A stretch of 64,000 nucleotides of DNA from Emiliania huxleyi CCMP1516 (taxonomy: Eukaryota > Haptophyta > Isochrysidales > Noelaerhabdaceae): positions 294,463 through 358,462 of the forward strand of contig NW_005201613.1 of assembly GCF_000372725.1 (NCBI RefSeq). The letters run 5' to 3'. The notes beneath the pieces were generated by a model. It saw nothing but the letters and a program-made list of their open reading frames with translations. It was not told the origin of the DNA and did not search any database. Positions 20,114 through 29,860 of the stretch are shown here, piece by piece. Numbering within the stretch: position 1 is the stretch's first letter; each line of letters starts with the position of its first letter. The position numbers and the translations under genes were made by a program.

Positions 20114-22763
20114 CTACAACTCGTCCCGCGGCGCGACTTTGTCGTGCCCATCCCCTCCACCCCCCTGCCGCCGCTGCGCCCCCCCGATCCGCTGCGCCAC
20201 GAGCAGCGCCGCATTCGCCCCGCTCACCGCTACCACCTCCATGGCCGACGTCGCGGCCTCGACGGCCGACGGGTGCAGGAGCAGCGCGCCTAAAAAGAAA
20301 CACAGCGCGGGGGTGAGTCCTGTTTCCGACACCTCCGAAGGGTGCAGGGGCAGAGCGAGCCGGCCGCGGTCTCGTGCAGCACGAAGGTGCCGAGCCCACT
20401 CGGCCGGGGTCGGCTCACCTATGACCGAGTCCGGAGAGCCGGTCGATTGGCCAGCGAGGGGGGAGGGCTGCGACCAGCTAGGGGCGGCGCGGATCGCCTG
20501 CTCATTCACGAATCGATGCATTCACCGATGAATGAAGGAGTGGTCACATGGGCGATACCCCCTTCGAGGGCGGCTCGCCGGGTACGCGCCGGGAGCATCC
20601 CACACGTGCCGCCGCGTGAGGGCGTCGTCGTGGCAGAGAAAGAGCGGCGCGAGGCGCTCCTCCGACAGCGCGTCGCGCGAGAAGAGCTTCCACCGCGGGG
20701 TCGGCGACGTTGCGTACAGCCGGTCGCACGCGCCGGGGGAGCGGGAGGGGCCTGCCGAGAGATAGCCGAGTTTATAGCCGAGAGATGGCCGACAGATGGC
20801 CGAGAGATGGCCGAGAGATGGCCTGGCGGCGCTGCCTCGCCGAACCGCCCGATCGAGAGGAAGGGAACGTCGGCGTCGGCCGCGGTCAGCAGGTCCGAAA
20901 AGGCGGCGTTGAAGGCAAGCGCTTCCTCCTCCGTGCTAGCGCCGTCGTCTGCCTCGCCGTCCGCGCGGGCGCGGAAGAAGGCGGGGTCGAGCAGCCTAGC
21001 GGGGAATCGAGGGGAAAGGAAAGGAATCGAGGGAGAATCTAGACGAAACTTGGAAGGGACTTGGCGACCACAGCGGGAGACGGGGCCGAATACGTCCATG
21101 AGTGCGTCGTCCGCTTCTAGGGTCCAGCAGCCCCCAAACCAGCGTCACGTGAAGTCGCTGGTACTCCAACAGAGAGCATCGCTGCAGCAGACCGCCGCCG
21201 TCCGGTGCGGCGGCGCAAGGGGCAGAGTAGATGACGTGGTCGTAGGTCGCCGCCCCCTCCTCCCCCGCGGCGCCTGTGTACGAGAGCTCGGGCACCACTA
21301 TTCAAACGATTAAGTCCCCCCCCCCCCCCCTTTTCCTGGCGGTGCCTGTGTACGAGAGGGTCAGCCGACCCCCTTCGCCCTCCCGCACCGCCCTGACGCT
21401 GTGCGACGTGCGGACCGTCGCATTCGAGGCCGCCAGCAGGCCGCGCGCGAGCGCGCCTAATTCAATTGTCATCAGCTCAGAACCTTTCAGAATCATCCAC
21501 GCCAGCAGGCCGCGGCGCGAGCGCGCCGTTGCCGCCGACGACGCTGAACGCTGCCGACGAGCCGCCGGCGGCCAGCGGCGCCACGGCGGTGAAGCAGCAG
21601 AGGGCTCCGCTCGGTGCCCAAGCCTAGCAGTAGCATGAACTGATCCACTGATTCATCAACTCATTGATTGAGCTGTGGTACGCTCTGCGCCCAACCCTAC
21701 CCACAGCCGACGCCAGGAGGCGCTACTGAGTGGGACCAAGGTGTGGGCCCGGTGGGCTCGGGGTGCTAACGCCTGCCCGCTGCTTCTCTTCCACCTGGTG
21801 GTGCGATGGGCTCCCCCCGTGGGGAGAGGCCAGCGTGCTGGCGGCTGCCCTCTGTAGCACCAGGTGTGCAAAGGAAAGAGGGGGCTCGGGGTGCTAACGC
21901 CTGCCCGTAGTTGTTGTGCATGAGTCCAGCCACCAGCTCCTCCACCAGCCGGCCCTCGCCTGTTCACGGCCACAGCCGTGAAGAGACGCTGTTCACAGCC
22001 ACCAGCTCCTCCACCGCCGGCCCTCGCCCTCGCCCCCTACCCCCGCCTCCGCCATCGCCGCTGCGCAGGTCATGCGGGGCCACGCCTCCAAGCCCGCCTT
22101 CGTTAGCAGCAACCAACTAATTAGCTAACAAAGGAAGGGCATGCAGGCCAACGCCGCTGTGCTCGCCGCGGCAAGCAGGTCGTCGGCCTCGCGGAAGGCG
22201 CGCCTGGCGGATGAAACTCAACCAAAGAGTTCACTGATGTGAAGTGCGTGTGTATTTGGTCGCTGGCCCTCGCGGAAGGCGCGCCCGGCGGCTTGCGCCT
22301 CGTACAGCCGCGAAAAGTTGGAGATGAACTCGGACCCCCGCCGCCGAAGCCGGTGGAGTGGCCGCAGCCCGTACCGCGAGAGCAGCCGCCAGGCGGTCTG
22401 CACGCCGGATGGCGCCTCCTCGAACACAATCCGCCCGTTCGCGCCCACGATACCGAGCCTCCCGCCTCCGCGACCGCGTGCTTCACTGCGCAGCTGCCTG
22501 GAGAGGCCGAGTGCAGTCGCGGCCTCTGCAACGTACCGGTTCTGCACGATGGCCATCGAGGCGCCAAGCTCCACGGAGGCGTCACCCTCGCCGGTGTCGA
22601 GCGTCCTCCCGCCGACGGCCGATGACCTCTCGTATACGTCGATACGCACCGCCGGTGAAGCATTGCGCAGCCACCAGGCGGCAAAGGCGCCGCCGATGCC
22701 GCCGCCGATGATTGCCACGGAGGGAGTCGGTTGGATCGGCTGGGGCGCCTGCGACGCCAGCAT
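20114..22763 (-). CDS. Prenylcysteine-oxidase-like FAD protein, intron-rich
   Basis: ATG 22763 (MLASQAPQPIQPTPSVAIIG). Motifs in PCYOX1 order: Rossmann 'SVAIIGGGIGGAFAAWWLRN', 'IDVYERSSAVGGRT', 'VELGASMAIVQNRYVAEA', 'GRIVFEEAPSGVQTAWRLLS', 'LVEELVAGLMHNNYGQ', 'AAFSVVGGNGALARGLLAAS', 'YDHVIYSAPC', 'LEYQRLHVTLVWGLLDPAFF', 'RWKLFSRDALSEERLAPLFL' and the C-terminal FAD site 'LLHPSAVEAATSAMEVVAVS'. It would oxidise a thioether of an S-prenylated substrate in a lysosome-like or plastid compartment (family knowledge). At least eight introns, most GC-AG: 22204-22284, 21960-22027, 21457-21526, 21274-21345, 20996-21131, 20752-20822, 20291-20360. Most begin with a copy of the next exon. Junctions near 22130 and 20400-20620 are unresolved. 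Confidence 0.8.
20291..20360 (-). mobile_element. Introner-like intron, PCYOX1-like gene (old copy)
   Basis: 70-nt GC-AG intron. Its start (GCTCGCTCTGCCCCTGCACC) is a diverged version of the next exon start (GCGCGCTGCTCCTGCACCC). Splicing joins HETAAG to ALLLHPSAVEAA, as family alignment requires. Confidence 0.55.
20996..21131 (-). mobile_element. Introner-like intron, PCYOX1-like gene
   Basis: 136-nt GC-AG intron. Intron start GCTGCTGGACCCT versus next exon GCTGCTCGACCCC (11/13). Joins LVWG to LLDPAFFRAR. Confidence 0.6.
21274..21345 (-). mobile_element. Introner-like intron whose target duplication spans both splice sites
   Basis: 72-nt GC-AG intron between direct repeats of 20 bp (21267-21286 and 21339-21358, 19/20 identical; core GTGTACGAGAG on the plus strand). 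The duplication includes AG|GC, so both splice sites come from the duplicated target. Contains a run of 14 C. Confidence 0.7.
21457..21526 (-). mobile_element. Introner-like intron with 25/26-bp exon copy
   Basis: 70-nt GC-AG intron. The exon start 21432-21456 is repeated at the intron start 21501-21526 with one inserted base. Joins GGN to GALARGLLAAS. Confidence 0.8.
21960..22027 (-). mobile_element. Introner-like intron with 32/33-bp exon copy and hairpin insert
   Basis: 68-nt GC-AG intron. Plus-strand 21996-22027 (in intron) repeats 21927-21959 (exon start) with one gap. The remaining 36-nt insert (21960-21995) contains AGCGTCTCTTCACG on the minus strand and closely resembles the insert of the CDIN1 intron at 37451-37487. 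Confidence 0.85.
22204..22284 (-). mobile_element. Introner-like intron with perfect 17-bp exon copy
   Basis: 81-nt GC-AG intron. Plus-strand CCTCGCGGAAGGCGCGC occurs at 22187-22203 (exon) and 22268-22284 (intron start). Joins AAG to RAFREADDLLAAAS in frame. Confidence 0.8.
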
Positions 22764-22856
22764 GTCGTCGCTCGCAGGCACAGAATTTTTTTATCCTACC
22801 AAAAAGCTAGGCCCATAACGCCCTCTATGGAGAGATTTTTTCAAATTCTAAGCCGC

Positions 22857-22890
22857 TCCCTGTGTGGTGGCGGCGTGCCGTCCTCCCATG
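22857..22890 (+). repeat. Dispersed repeat R1, partial copy 3
   Basis: CCCTGTGTGGTGGCGGCGTG and CCGTCCTCCCAT shared with 906-1004; the TTTC tail is missing. Confidence 0.6.
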
Positions 22891-23211
22891 GGGCCACCAA
22901 AAATGTCAGCAGAGTCTCCTACGGGAATGTACGTAAGAGCTACATAGACTGAAAATCGCACTATTCTCGACGCGCGTCGAGATCCAAAACTCGACGCAGC
23001 CAAACTCCAAGCCCAAATCTGGCCAGCCCCATTCCTACCAACCGTCGGCTTTCGCCGCTTCCCGTTTCCTTGAGCACCAGGATGACAGAACTGGCATTGT
23101 GCAATCACCGTAATTTTATTCTTTTCGAGCGCCGTGGACTGACGTGGACTGCCGGCTCGATGCCGGCGGTCGACAACTGCCGTTCGAGCAGCGTCGGTTA
23201 CCGCCGGCAAG

Positions 23212-25338
23212 ATGAACTCACCTGAAGCTGAGCCGCGGCATGCCGCCCCGCCTGCGGCGTGCCGCCCCGCATGTGTAATGCAGCCCGAGCCAGTCGGCGC
23301 CCTCCAGGACGACAGCCTTCTCCTCTCCATCGCCGCGCACCCGCACCTCCTCTCCTCCCTCCTCCTCGCGCTGCCCGCCGCCGACATCGCTCGTCTGCTG
23401 TCCGTCTGCCCGTCTCTCCGCGCCGACGCCGCCACGCTCCTGCCCATGACGATGCGGCTCCGCGGCGTGACGCCCGGCTCGTCGCTCCGCGTTGTCTCGC
23501 GCGCCGAGGCGGCGCTGCTGCACGAGGACTTCTCCTCGGGCTTCTCCTCTCGCTGGGAGCGCGGCCCGTCGGCGCCGCCGCCCAGCCGCGCGGCCTACCG
23601 CCTTCTCGAGGTGACCCCAGGCCCTTCCCGGGGCGGCGGAGCCAGCTCGTCCGCTCCGGGTCGCGAGGCGCCTCTGGGCAGCTCAGCTGTCAGCTTCTCC
23701 CTCCCCCTCGCGCCGGGCTGCCGTGCCTTGCACGCCCCTTCTTCGCAGCAGCAGGGCGAGAGGGCGGAGGTGCTCCTGCTCGCAAAGGCGGCGGCGGGCA
23801 GCCTGCACGCGGCGTGGCGGGGCGTGGCGCAGTGGTGGGTTCAGCCCGCCGGCGACTTCCGTGGCGCCGCCTTTCGCGCCAGCGCCTCTGACCTCGTCCT
23901 CACCTTCCACCCGTCCTGGCAGCGCGGGGCTGCGTGGAGGCCGAGGTCGCATTCCAGCATTGCCACGACACCGCATATGCCTCCGTAGGGACCCGCCGCG
24001 GCCGCGCCATTTCCTGCGCGTCTGCGGCGGCTGGCACATGAACTTTAGCGGCTGCGTCCGCGAGTTTGGAGGCGCGGTGAGGCCCGGCCGCATCTCCTTC
24101 TCGTTCAGCCTCGCGCGCAAGAGCAGCACGCGCGCCTTCTTCAACGTCTACCTGTCGTCCGCGGCGGAGCGATACGCGGACGAGGTTCGCCGTTGCACTC
24201 TTTCGCCCCAGAGAGGCGCGTTGCGGACCTACCCGCGTCTTTCTTTCTTCCCCACAGGCGGTCTTTTACGCCGGCAGCCCGGACCACCCGCCCAGCCCGC
24301 CCGACGTCTTCACCTTCCTGGCGGGCACGCGGCTGGCTGCTCGCGACGGCTCGGCCGGGCTCATCGAGCGCACAGTTTACGAGACGGAGAACCAGCTGTG
24401 GCTGCCGTCAGGGCACAACGGATCCTGTCGAATCCGGCAGCCAGGGGCGCTCAAGGAGGGGCACGGCCCATTGCAAGACTTCCTGAGCCAGGAGGAGGCC
24501 GTGCAAGGCGACGGCTGGCAGCGCGTCCAGATGGAGTTCGACTGGGCAGCGATGCGCGTGCACTGCTTTGTCAACGGGGAGGTGATGCGGAAAGAAAATG
24601 CCTTTTTGCCAGGAGTGAGTAGACTCGAACAGCTTGCCGGACTGATTGGGCCAGAAGCGCTCCCGTTTGGGCCAGAAGCGCACGAGACGGTCAGCGAGGA
24701 TGAGGGCGGGGCGCTGCACGCCTCGCTGCGGGGCGGCTTTCGGCGGATCTACCTCTTCACCTGGCTTGAGGCGGACGGCGACCCCGAGGAGGCGCCCGAG
24801 GTGCGGATCGGNNNNNNNNNNNNNNNNNNNNNNNNNNNNNNNNNNNNNNNNNNNNNNNNNNNNNNNNNNNNNNNNNNNNNNNNNNNNNNNNNNNNNNNNN
24901 NNNNNNNNNNNCGCCCTCGCCGAGGCCGGGGAGACGGCGGCGCTGGTGCGTGTCTGGGACGCGCTAGGCGGCAGCAAGGGTGCGTCGCCCGCGACATGGC
25001 TCGCTGTCGAAGCGTTGCACGCCCGGCCGAAGCACCTCCTCCCGGGATCCGGGGCGCTTCGGCTTCCGGCGCAATCCGTCCGGGCGCTGCCTCCCGCGCG
25101 GCGGCTGCATAAGATCTGCAAGGGCAGGCGGATGTCGGCGCGCAGTGCCGGGGCGCAGGAACACGTCGCAAACGGGCTGGCGTGGGTGGCCGCTCAGCGC
25201 GCTGCCGGGCGCTCGCTCGAGGCGGGCGGCGGGCGGGCGCGCTCGTTGCTGGCCAAGGAGCTGCGAAAGGCCCTCGGCATCAACCTCGAGATCGCACGGG
25301 GGCTCGTGACGACGCTCAAGAGGAAGAAGGTTCTGTGA
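23212..25338 (+). CDS. F-box protein with lectin-like middle domain; interrupted by assembly gap
   Basis: ATG 23212. An F-box-like segment (SLLLSIAAHPHLLSSLLLAL, ADIARLLSVCPSLRAD) precedes 'HEDFSSGFSSRWERGPSA', which looks like the start of a concanavalin/LamG-type beta-sandwich that continues in 'WHMNFSGCVREFGGAVRPGR', 'ISFSFSLARKSSTRAFFNVY', 'AVFYAGSPDHPPSPPDVFTF' and 'WQRVQMEFDWAAMRVHCFVN'. A GT-AG intron fits 24186-24257; another discontinuity lies at about 23900-24010 and one near 24590-24690. After the 100-N gap a helical C-terminus ends '...KALGINLEIARGLVTTLKRK' at 25338. Exon borders are approximate; possibly an SCF adaptor recognising a glycan or protein through the sandwich domain (inferred). 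Confidence 0.55.
24812..24911. other. Assembly gap (100 N)
   Basis: Exactly 100 unknown bases, a scaffold gap of conventional size. It lies inside the F-box gene. Confidence 0.99.
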
Positions 25339-25484
25339 AACCGGGCGCACGAAACCAGTACAATCCATGCAGAGAACAAGTGAAGTCTGTGAAGAGGGTC
25401 ACAGCTCACACGAAACGGCAAGGACAGAGTGACACACGACAGACACACCGCGTGAAGTCCGAAGACCGTGCCCGCTCGAGGCTC

Positions 25485-26227
25485 GTTGTGCGAGTATATG
25501 GGACACGATGTCTCAAATATGAGAGGTTTTGACTCCTACCGGCTCCTGACGCTATCCCTGGCAGCTCTAATGACCAGGATCAGTAGTGCTATGATAGAGG
25601 GTGCCCATACTAGCGCAGGAGCTGCCACACTCGCCCGGACCGGCTCCCTCTGGGGCCGGTTCCGCAGCCCGTGAGAGCCGACAGCGGGGCCGTGCCGCGG
25701 GTGCCTACTGCCGAGTGCCACAAACACTGCGCCGTCCCGCCATCACCTACAGGCTGTCTTGTGTGATGGTTGGGATGTCCAAACGCCACCATCTTGGCTC
25801 TTGCGACCTCAAACCCGCGAGCTGTATGGGTGGTCCTGACGTCGACAGACGCCCGATGACCACGGTGAAGCTGAGCTGGAACGAGTCGACAAGTCTCGTC
25901 TGAGCCCGTGGCGGTCGCCGGCTGAGTCGCTGTGCACGGGCCGGTACCTCAGGCGTCACCTCCGCAGCCTCAGGTCTCACACTCCATCACCTCCGCCGGG
26001 ACGCCTTCGGTGTCACGCTCGGCGGCGAGTTTGTGGCAGCTCCATCTCGAGTACGGCGTCGAGCCTACTCACTCCTGTTGGATCTGTGCACTCCCTGGGT
26101 CCCACTGAGTGCACAGAACGCGCGAGCGGTGCGTCCCGGCAGCCCGCGCTGGCTGCGGAGCTGCCACAAACTCGAGAAACGCTTTTTGGGACATTTTCGA
26201 CGCTTTTGTCCCATATACTCGCACAAC
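25485..26227. mobile_element. 743-bp element with 21-bp perfect terminal inverted repeats
   Basis: GTTGTGCGAGTATATGGGAC plus A at 25485-25505 is repeated in inverted orientation at 26207-26227. No transposase frame is present. No clear target duplication was seen. An internal inverted repeat (TGTGCACTC...GAGTGCACA) lies at about 26085-26117. Likely a non-autonomous DNA transposon. Confidence 0.6.
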
Positions 26228-26244
26228 ATGCCGCCAGACACGTT

Positions 26245-26520
26245 GATGGCCTGAGCCCTGGTGTCGAGGTGTCGAGGCCCGGTGTCGAGGGTGTCGAGCT
26301 GCTGTCGAGGGATAGAGGTGTCGAGGCCTGTCGAGGCCTGTCGAGGCCTGTCGAGGCCTGTCGAGGCCTGTCGAGGCTGAAACCATGCTTGTCCGTGTCG
26401 AGGAGTGTCGAGGGGTGTCGAGGGGTGTCGAGGGTGTCGAGGGTGTCGAGGGTGTCGAGGGTGTCGAGCGGGTGTCGAGCGGGTGTCGAGTGTTGTCAAG
26501 AGGCGTCTGAGGTATCGAGG
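26245..26520 (+). repeat. GTCGAG minisatellite 1
   Basis: Irregular tandem units of GGTGTCGAG and GCCTGTCGAG, several in exact runs (for example 26331-26380 and 26398-26480). Confidence 0.9.
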
Positions 26521-26639
26521 TGTCCAAGGTGGCAGGTGGATGCAGTTGCAGCCCATCAACATACAACAAAAGTTGGGCAGCAGTTGCAAAGCTGTTTCAT
26601 CCCTTAGTTGCAGCCTCAGTTGCACCCTGTTGATGTAGC

Positions 26640-27060
26640 ACAACCTGAGCACAACCAGTATACTCTCTGTGGACATTTGAGGACATCAAGTGCCGGGAGT
26701 CATTGCCACTGTGCACCAAGGTGCTGTGCAGGCGCAGCACCGCAGCAGCGTCGCTGCTGCAGCAGCGTCGCTGCTGCAGCGTCACCGGCGCACAAAGCGC
26801 AACTGACCACAGCGCTCATGGCACAAGGCTGGTGCCATGAGTCAGTGGACATTGCCACTGCACAAGGTGCTGTCCAGCAGCTAAGGGCTACAGTACCCCA
26901 TCGCAGCAGCGTCGCCGCCGCTGCAGCGTCGCCGTTGCAGCGTCGCCAGTGCACAAAGCGCAATGGACCACAGGTCTGCACTCATGGCACAAGCTCACTG
27001 GTGTGAGGATTCATTGCCACTGTACAAGGTGCTGTGCAGCACCTTAGGGCTACCTGAGTA
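26640..27060 (+). repeat. Complex tandem duplication with GCAGCAGCGTCG tracts
   Basis: Three diverged units share CATTGCCACTG, CAAGGTGCTGT and the CAGCAGCGTCG block. No coding sequence is recognised. Confidence 0.6.
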
Positions 27061-27234
27061 CTGCCATGTTTGCTGCATCAACAGGGGTGCAACTGAGCTG
27101 CTACTTGAGCTAGAACTTGAGAGGCTGCAACTCAGGGATGAAAGTACTGCCAGCCAAGTTTGATTGCTGCTGCAACCCTGATTTCTAACTCTGTGACTCC
27201 AATGGGTCTACGTCTCTGCTGTGTTAGGATCATC

Positions 27235-27480
27235 AGAGGTGTCGAGCGGTGTCGAGCGGTGTCGAGCGGTGTCGAGCGGTGTCGAGGTGTCGAGTTTGGC
27301 ACCTTGACACGGACGAGCATGGTTTCAGCCTAGATGGTGTCGAGGGGTGTCGAGGGGTGTCGAGGGGTGTCGAGGGGTGTCGAGGGGTGTCGAGGGGTGT
27401 CGAGTTTGTCGAGTTGGCATGGGTTGTCGAGGTGTCGAGTCGGTGTCGAGGTTTGGTGTCGAGGTGTCGAGGCCAGGGCT
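27235..27480 (+). repeat. GTCGAG minisatellite 2
   Basis: Units GTGTCGAGCG (27237-27280) and GTGTCGAGGG (27333-27400), related to the array at 26245-26520. Confidence 0.9.
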
Positions 27481-27509
27481 CAGTTGATGGCTTGAGATTG
27501 CCGCACACC

Positions 27510-27663
27510 ACGAGTAATAAATAAATAAATAAATAAAAACGGACACGCTCTCTACTGTGAGATGGGTAAAAACACAAAAGGAACAGGTCGCCGCCCTTGC
27601 GATCTTTGTGCAGGGTTCTTTGTGGGTGTGGTCGGCGACTAGCCGGGGTCGTCCTCCCGATGG
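27510..27663 (+). repeat. Dispersed repeat R4, copy 2
   Basis: Matches 7157-7316, starting with (TAAA)n and ending GGGGTCGTCCTCCCGATG. Confidence 0.75.
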
Positions 27664-27956
27664 GGGACTAGCACTAGCCGTCGAGTACGGCTTTATAATC
27701 GCGTAATATTAATAGCGCCTATTAATTGTTGCAAAGACCACCTTTGCCGCGCGCATCACGCAGACGTTGGCATCCCTCTTCTCCCTGTGCAGAAGCCAGA
27801 ACGAGCATCGACTGCTCGAAAATTCGGGAATATCGCAAGGAATCTGGGCGTCATGGGTGGGTCGGCGTGCGAGCAACCCCTCGACCGGAGTATAGTACAT
27901 CGCGCCGAGATTAGATTATTATGTCTAAATCTTGTCACTTGTGTTGAGCCACACTG

Positions 27957-27991
27957 TAGCGGGGGGCCCCGCCGGAGGCTGGTTACTGATC
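27957..27991 (+). repeat. Short repeat R5, copy 1
   Basis: 35 bp (GCGGGGGGCCCCGCCGGAGG...TTACTGATC) also present at 53290-53324; starts with a GGGGGGCCCC palindrome. Confidence 0.7.
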
Positions 27992-28242
27992 GCTTTCGGC
28001 AACACCGAATCATTCTACCGGAACATGGTCCATGGGGCATGGGCCCTACTGCGAGGAGGAGGGGGGGAGGGGGGGGGAGGGAGAGGGGGGGGGAGAGGAG
28101 GAGGGGGGGGGGGAGGGGGAGGGGTACCGGGGGGCGGCATGGAGGGGGAGAGGAAGAGCATGGGCGAGAGAGGGCAAGGGACCGGGCGCTGGCATACCAG
28201 GGGGGCAGGGTGGTGGGCGGCGACCGCCGCATACCGTCCTAC

Positions 28243-28499
28243 AGCGGGGACTATCGCTACGCCAGGGAAGACAAGGACGTTGAAGTGCAGTTGCTGTTGT
28301 TCGAATCGTTCGGCGGGTTCGGGAAGGGGGTCCGCGAGATCCTCTGGAAGGCGGCGGACGTGCTACAGAACAAGCTGACGCGGGCCCAGTACCTCGATGA
28401 GGTGACTTGGACCACTAAGAATTGGCTGGGGCTGCAGAAGCAGCGTATCTCGGTCGTTCTTCACACGGCAATTGCAGAGCAGATTGTGAATGAGCTTGC
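28243..28499 (+). pseudogene. Reverse-transcriptase-type retroelement remnant (C-terminal part)
   Basis: In frame: 'DKDVEVQLLLFESFGGFGKG', 'LQNKLTRAQYLDEVTWTTKN', 'LGLQKQRISVVLHTAIAEQI'. This order (L..E.FGG, NKLTR.QY.....WT...W, QRIS..L...IA..I) resembles the region after the polymerase domain in algal non-LTR retroelement proteins. The polymerase itself is absent; upstream is G-rich low complexity. Regarded as a decayed insertion; the family call is from memory of the pattern. Confidence 0.4.
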
Positions 28500-28645
28500 C
28501 TGTGGCGGGGGTGGGCGGGTGCACGGAGCTAAGTGCCTCGCCGCCCTCGTGGGAGTCGCTTGGTGGCTCCCGTTGTGTACCTGTACCTGTGTTAGTGCCA
28601 GTGCGCGCCAGTCCCGGCGTGCCCAGTCGTGCGAGGGAATTTGGT

Positions 28646-28664
28646 TGTAAAATTCTTTTTGGCT
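28646..28664 (+). promoter_or_regulatory. AATTCTTTTT-type motif upstream of the ankyrin gene
   Basis: TTGTAAAATTCTTTTTGGC; nearly the same as TGGTTGTAAAATTCTTAAAA at 12234-12253, where no gene follows. 248 nt before ATG 28912, so either the start is further upstream or the motif is not positional. Confidence 0.25.
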
Positions 28665-28911
28665 ACATTTTTTGTCGCCGCCTGGGTTTCTATGTTTTTG
28701 GGTTTGGGGTTTCGGCTCTTCTCTTCTCTTTGTTTATTTATTTATATGGCTGGGACGTATGTCTGTCCTCGACAGAAGCCGACAAAACAAGAACATGATG
28801 TGTGAAAATCTCTCAGAGCCGTCCGAAAAAAACTTCTGCCGGGTCCGGGGAATGGTTTTTTGCGAGTTGAGAGAGTTGTGTGATCGACTTTGGGACGCAC
28901 GATCGGTACCT

Positions 28912-29860
28912 ATGTCTTCCAACGAGCCACAGCCAGAGGCGCCGTACGTGGACGCGGTGTTGCGAGGCGACGAAGCGGCGGTGCGTTCGTGGCTCGAGAG
29001 AGGCGGGCGAGCAAACACCGCGCGCGAGGATGGCGAAGTAATCGGCGTTACCCTGCTGATGGACGCCGCCAGCCAGGGCCACGAGCGGGTGGCTGCCTTG
29101 CTGCTGCAGCACGGCGCGGAGATCGACCAGCAGGACAGCGGCGGCAGCACCGCACTGACAAGCGCCGCCTACAATGGCCACGAGCGGGTGGTCGAGTTGC
29201 TGCTGCGGCATGGCGTGAAGGTCAACGTGCAAGATAGCAACGGCTTCACCGCGCTGATGGGCGCCGCCGCCAGCGGCCACGAGCGCGTGGTCGAATTGCT
29301 GATTCGGCACGGCGCGGAGATCGACAAGCAGGACGGCATCGGCGGCACCGCGCTGATGGGCGCCGCCTACTACGGCCACGAGCGGGTGGTCGACATGCTG
29401 CTTCAGCGTGGCGCGGAGATCAACCTGCAGAAGAGCAACGGCGTCACCGCGCTGATGCTCGCTGCCCAGGAGGGCCACGAGCGGGTGGTCGAGTTGCTGC
29501 TTCGGCGCGGTGCGGAGATCAACGTGCAGGACAACAAAGACCAGACCGCGCTGATGTATTCCGCCCTCAACGGCCACAAGCGAGTGGTTGAGATATGCTG
29601 CTACAGCGCGGCGCAGAGATCGACGTCCAGGACGGCAAAGGCTACACCGCGCTGGTGGTGCCGCTACGACCGGCCACGAGCGAGTGGTCGAGCTGCTGCT
29701 TCAACACGGCGCGGATGTCAACCTGCAGATCAGCGACGGCGCCATTGCGCTGGTGGTCGCCGCCGGCGTGGGCAACGAGCGGGTGGTCGAGTTGCTGCTT
29801 CAACACGGCGCGGATGCCACGGTCCCCAGAGACACAGATGTGTATACTGTTGTAGCCTAA
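28912..29860 (+). pseudogene. Ankyrin-repeat protein with two frameshifts
   Basis: ATG 28912 (MSSNEPQPEAPYVDAVLRGD). Nine or so 33-residue ankyrin repeats of very uniform sequence ('GHERVVELLLQHGAEIDQQD', 'GxTALMGAA'). The frame breaks at about 29594 (repeat 7, where GAG is followed by an extra AT) and again at about 29665; downstream repeats continue in other frames to a stop at 29860 (GADATVPRDTDVYTVVA). The two indels are compatible with sequencing errors or recent decay. If intact, a protein-interaction scaffold of about 310 residues. Confidence 0.75.

Noticed and set aside
22764-22781. Longer N-terminus of the PCYOX1-like protein
   Set aside because: It would need a GTG start; ATG 22763 is available just downstream and still precedes the FAD motif.
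26245-27480. Possible CRISPR array in the GTCGAG region
   Set aside because: Units are short, overlapping and irregular with no unique spacers; it is a minisatellite in a eukaryotic scaffold.
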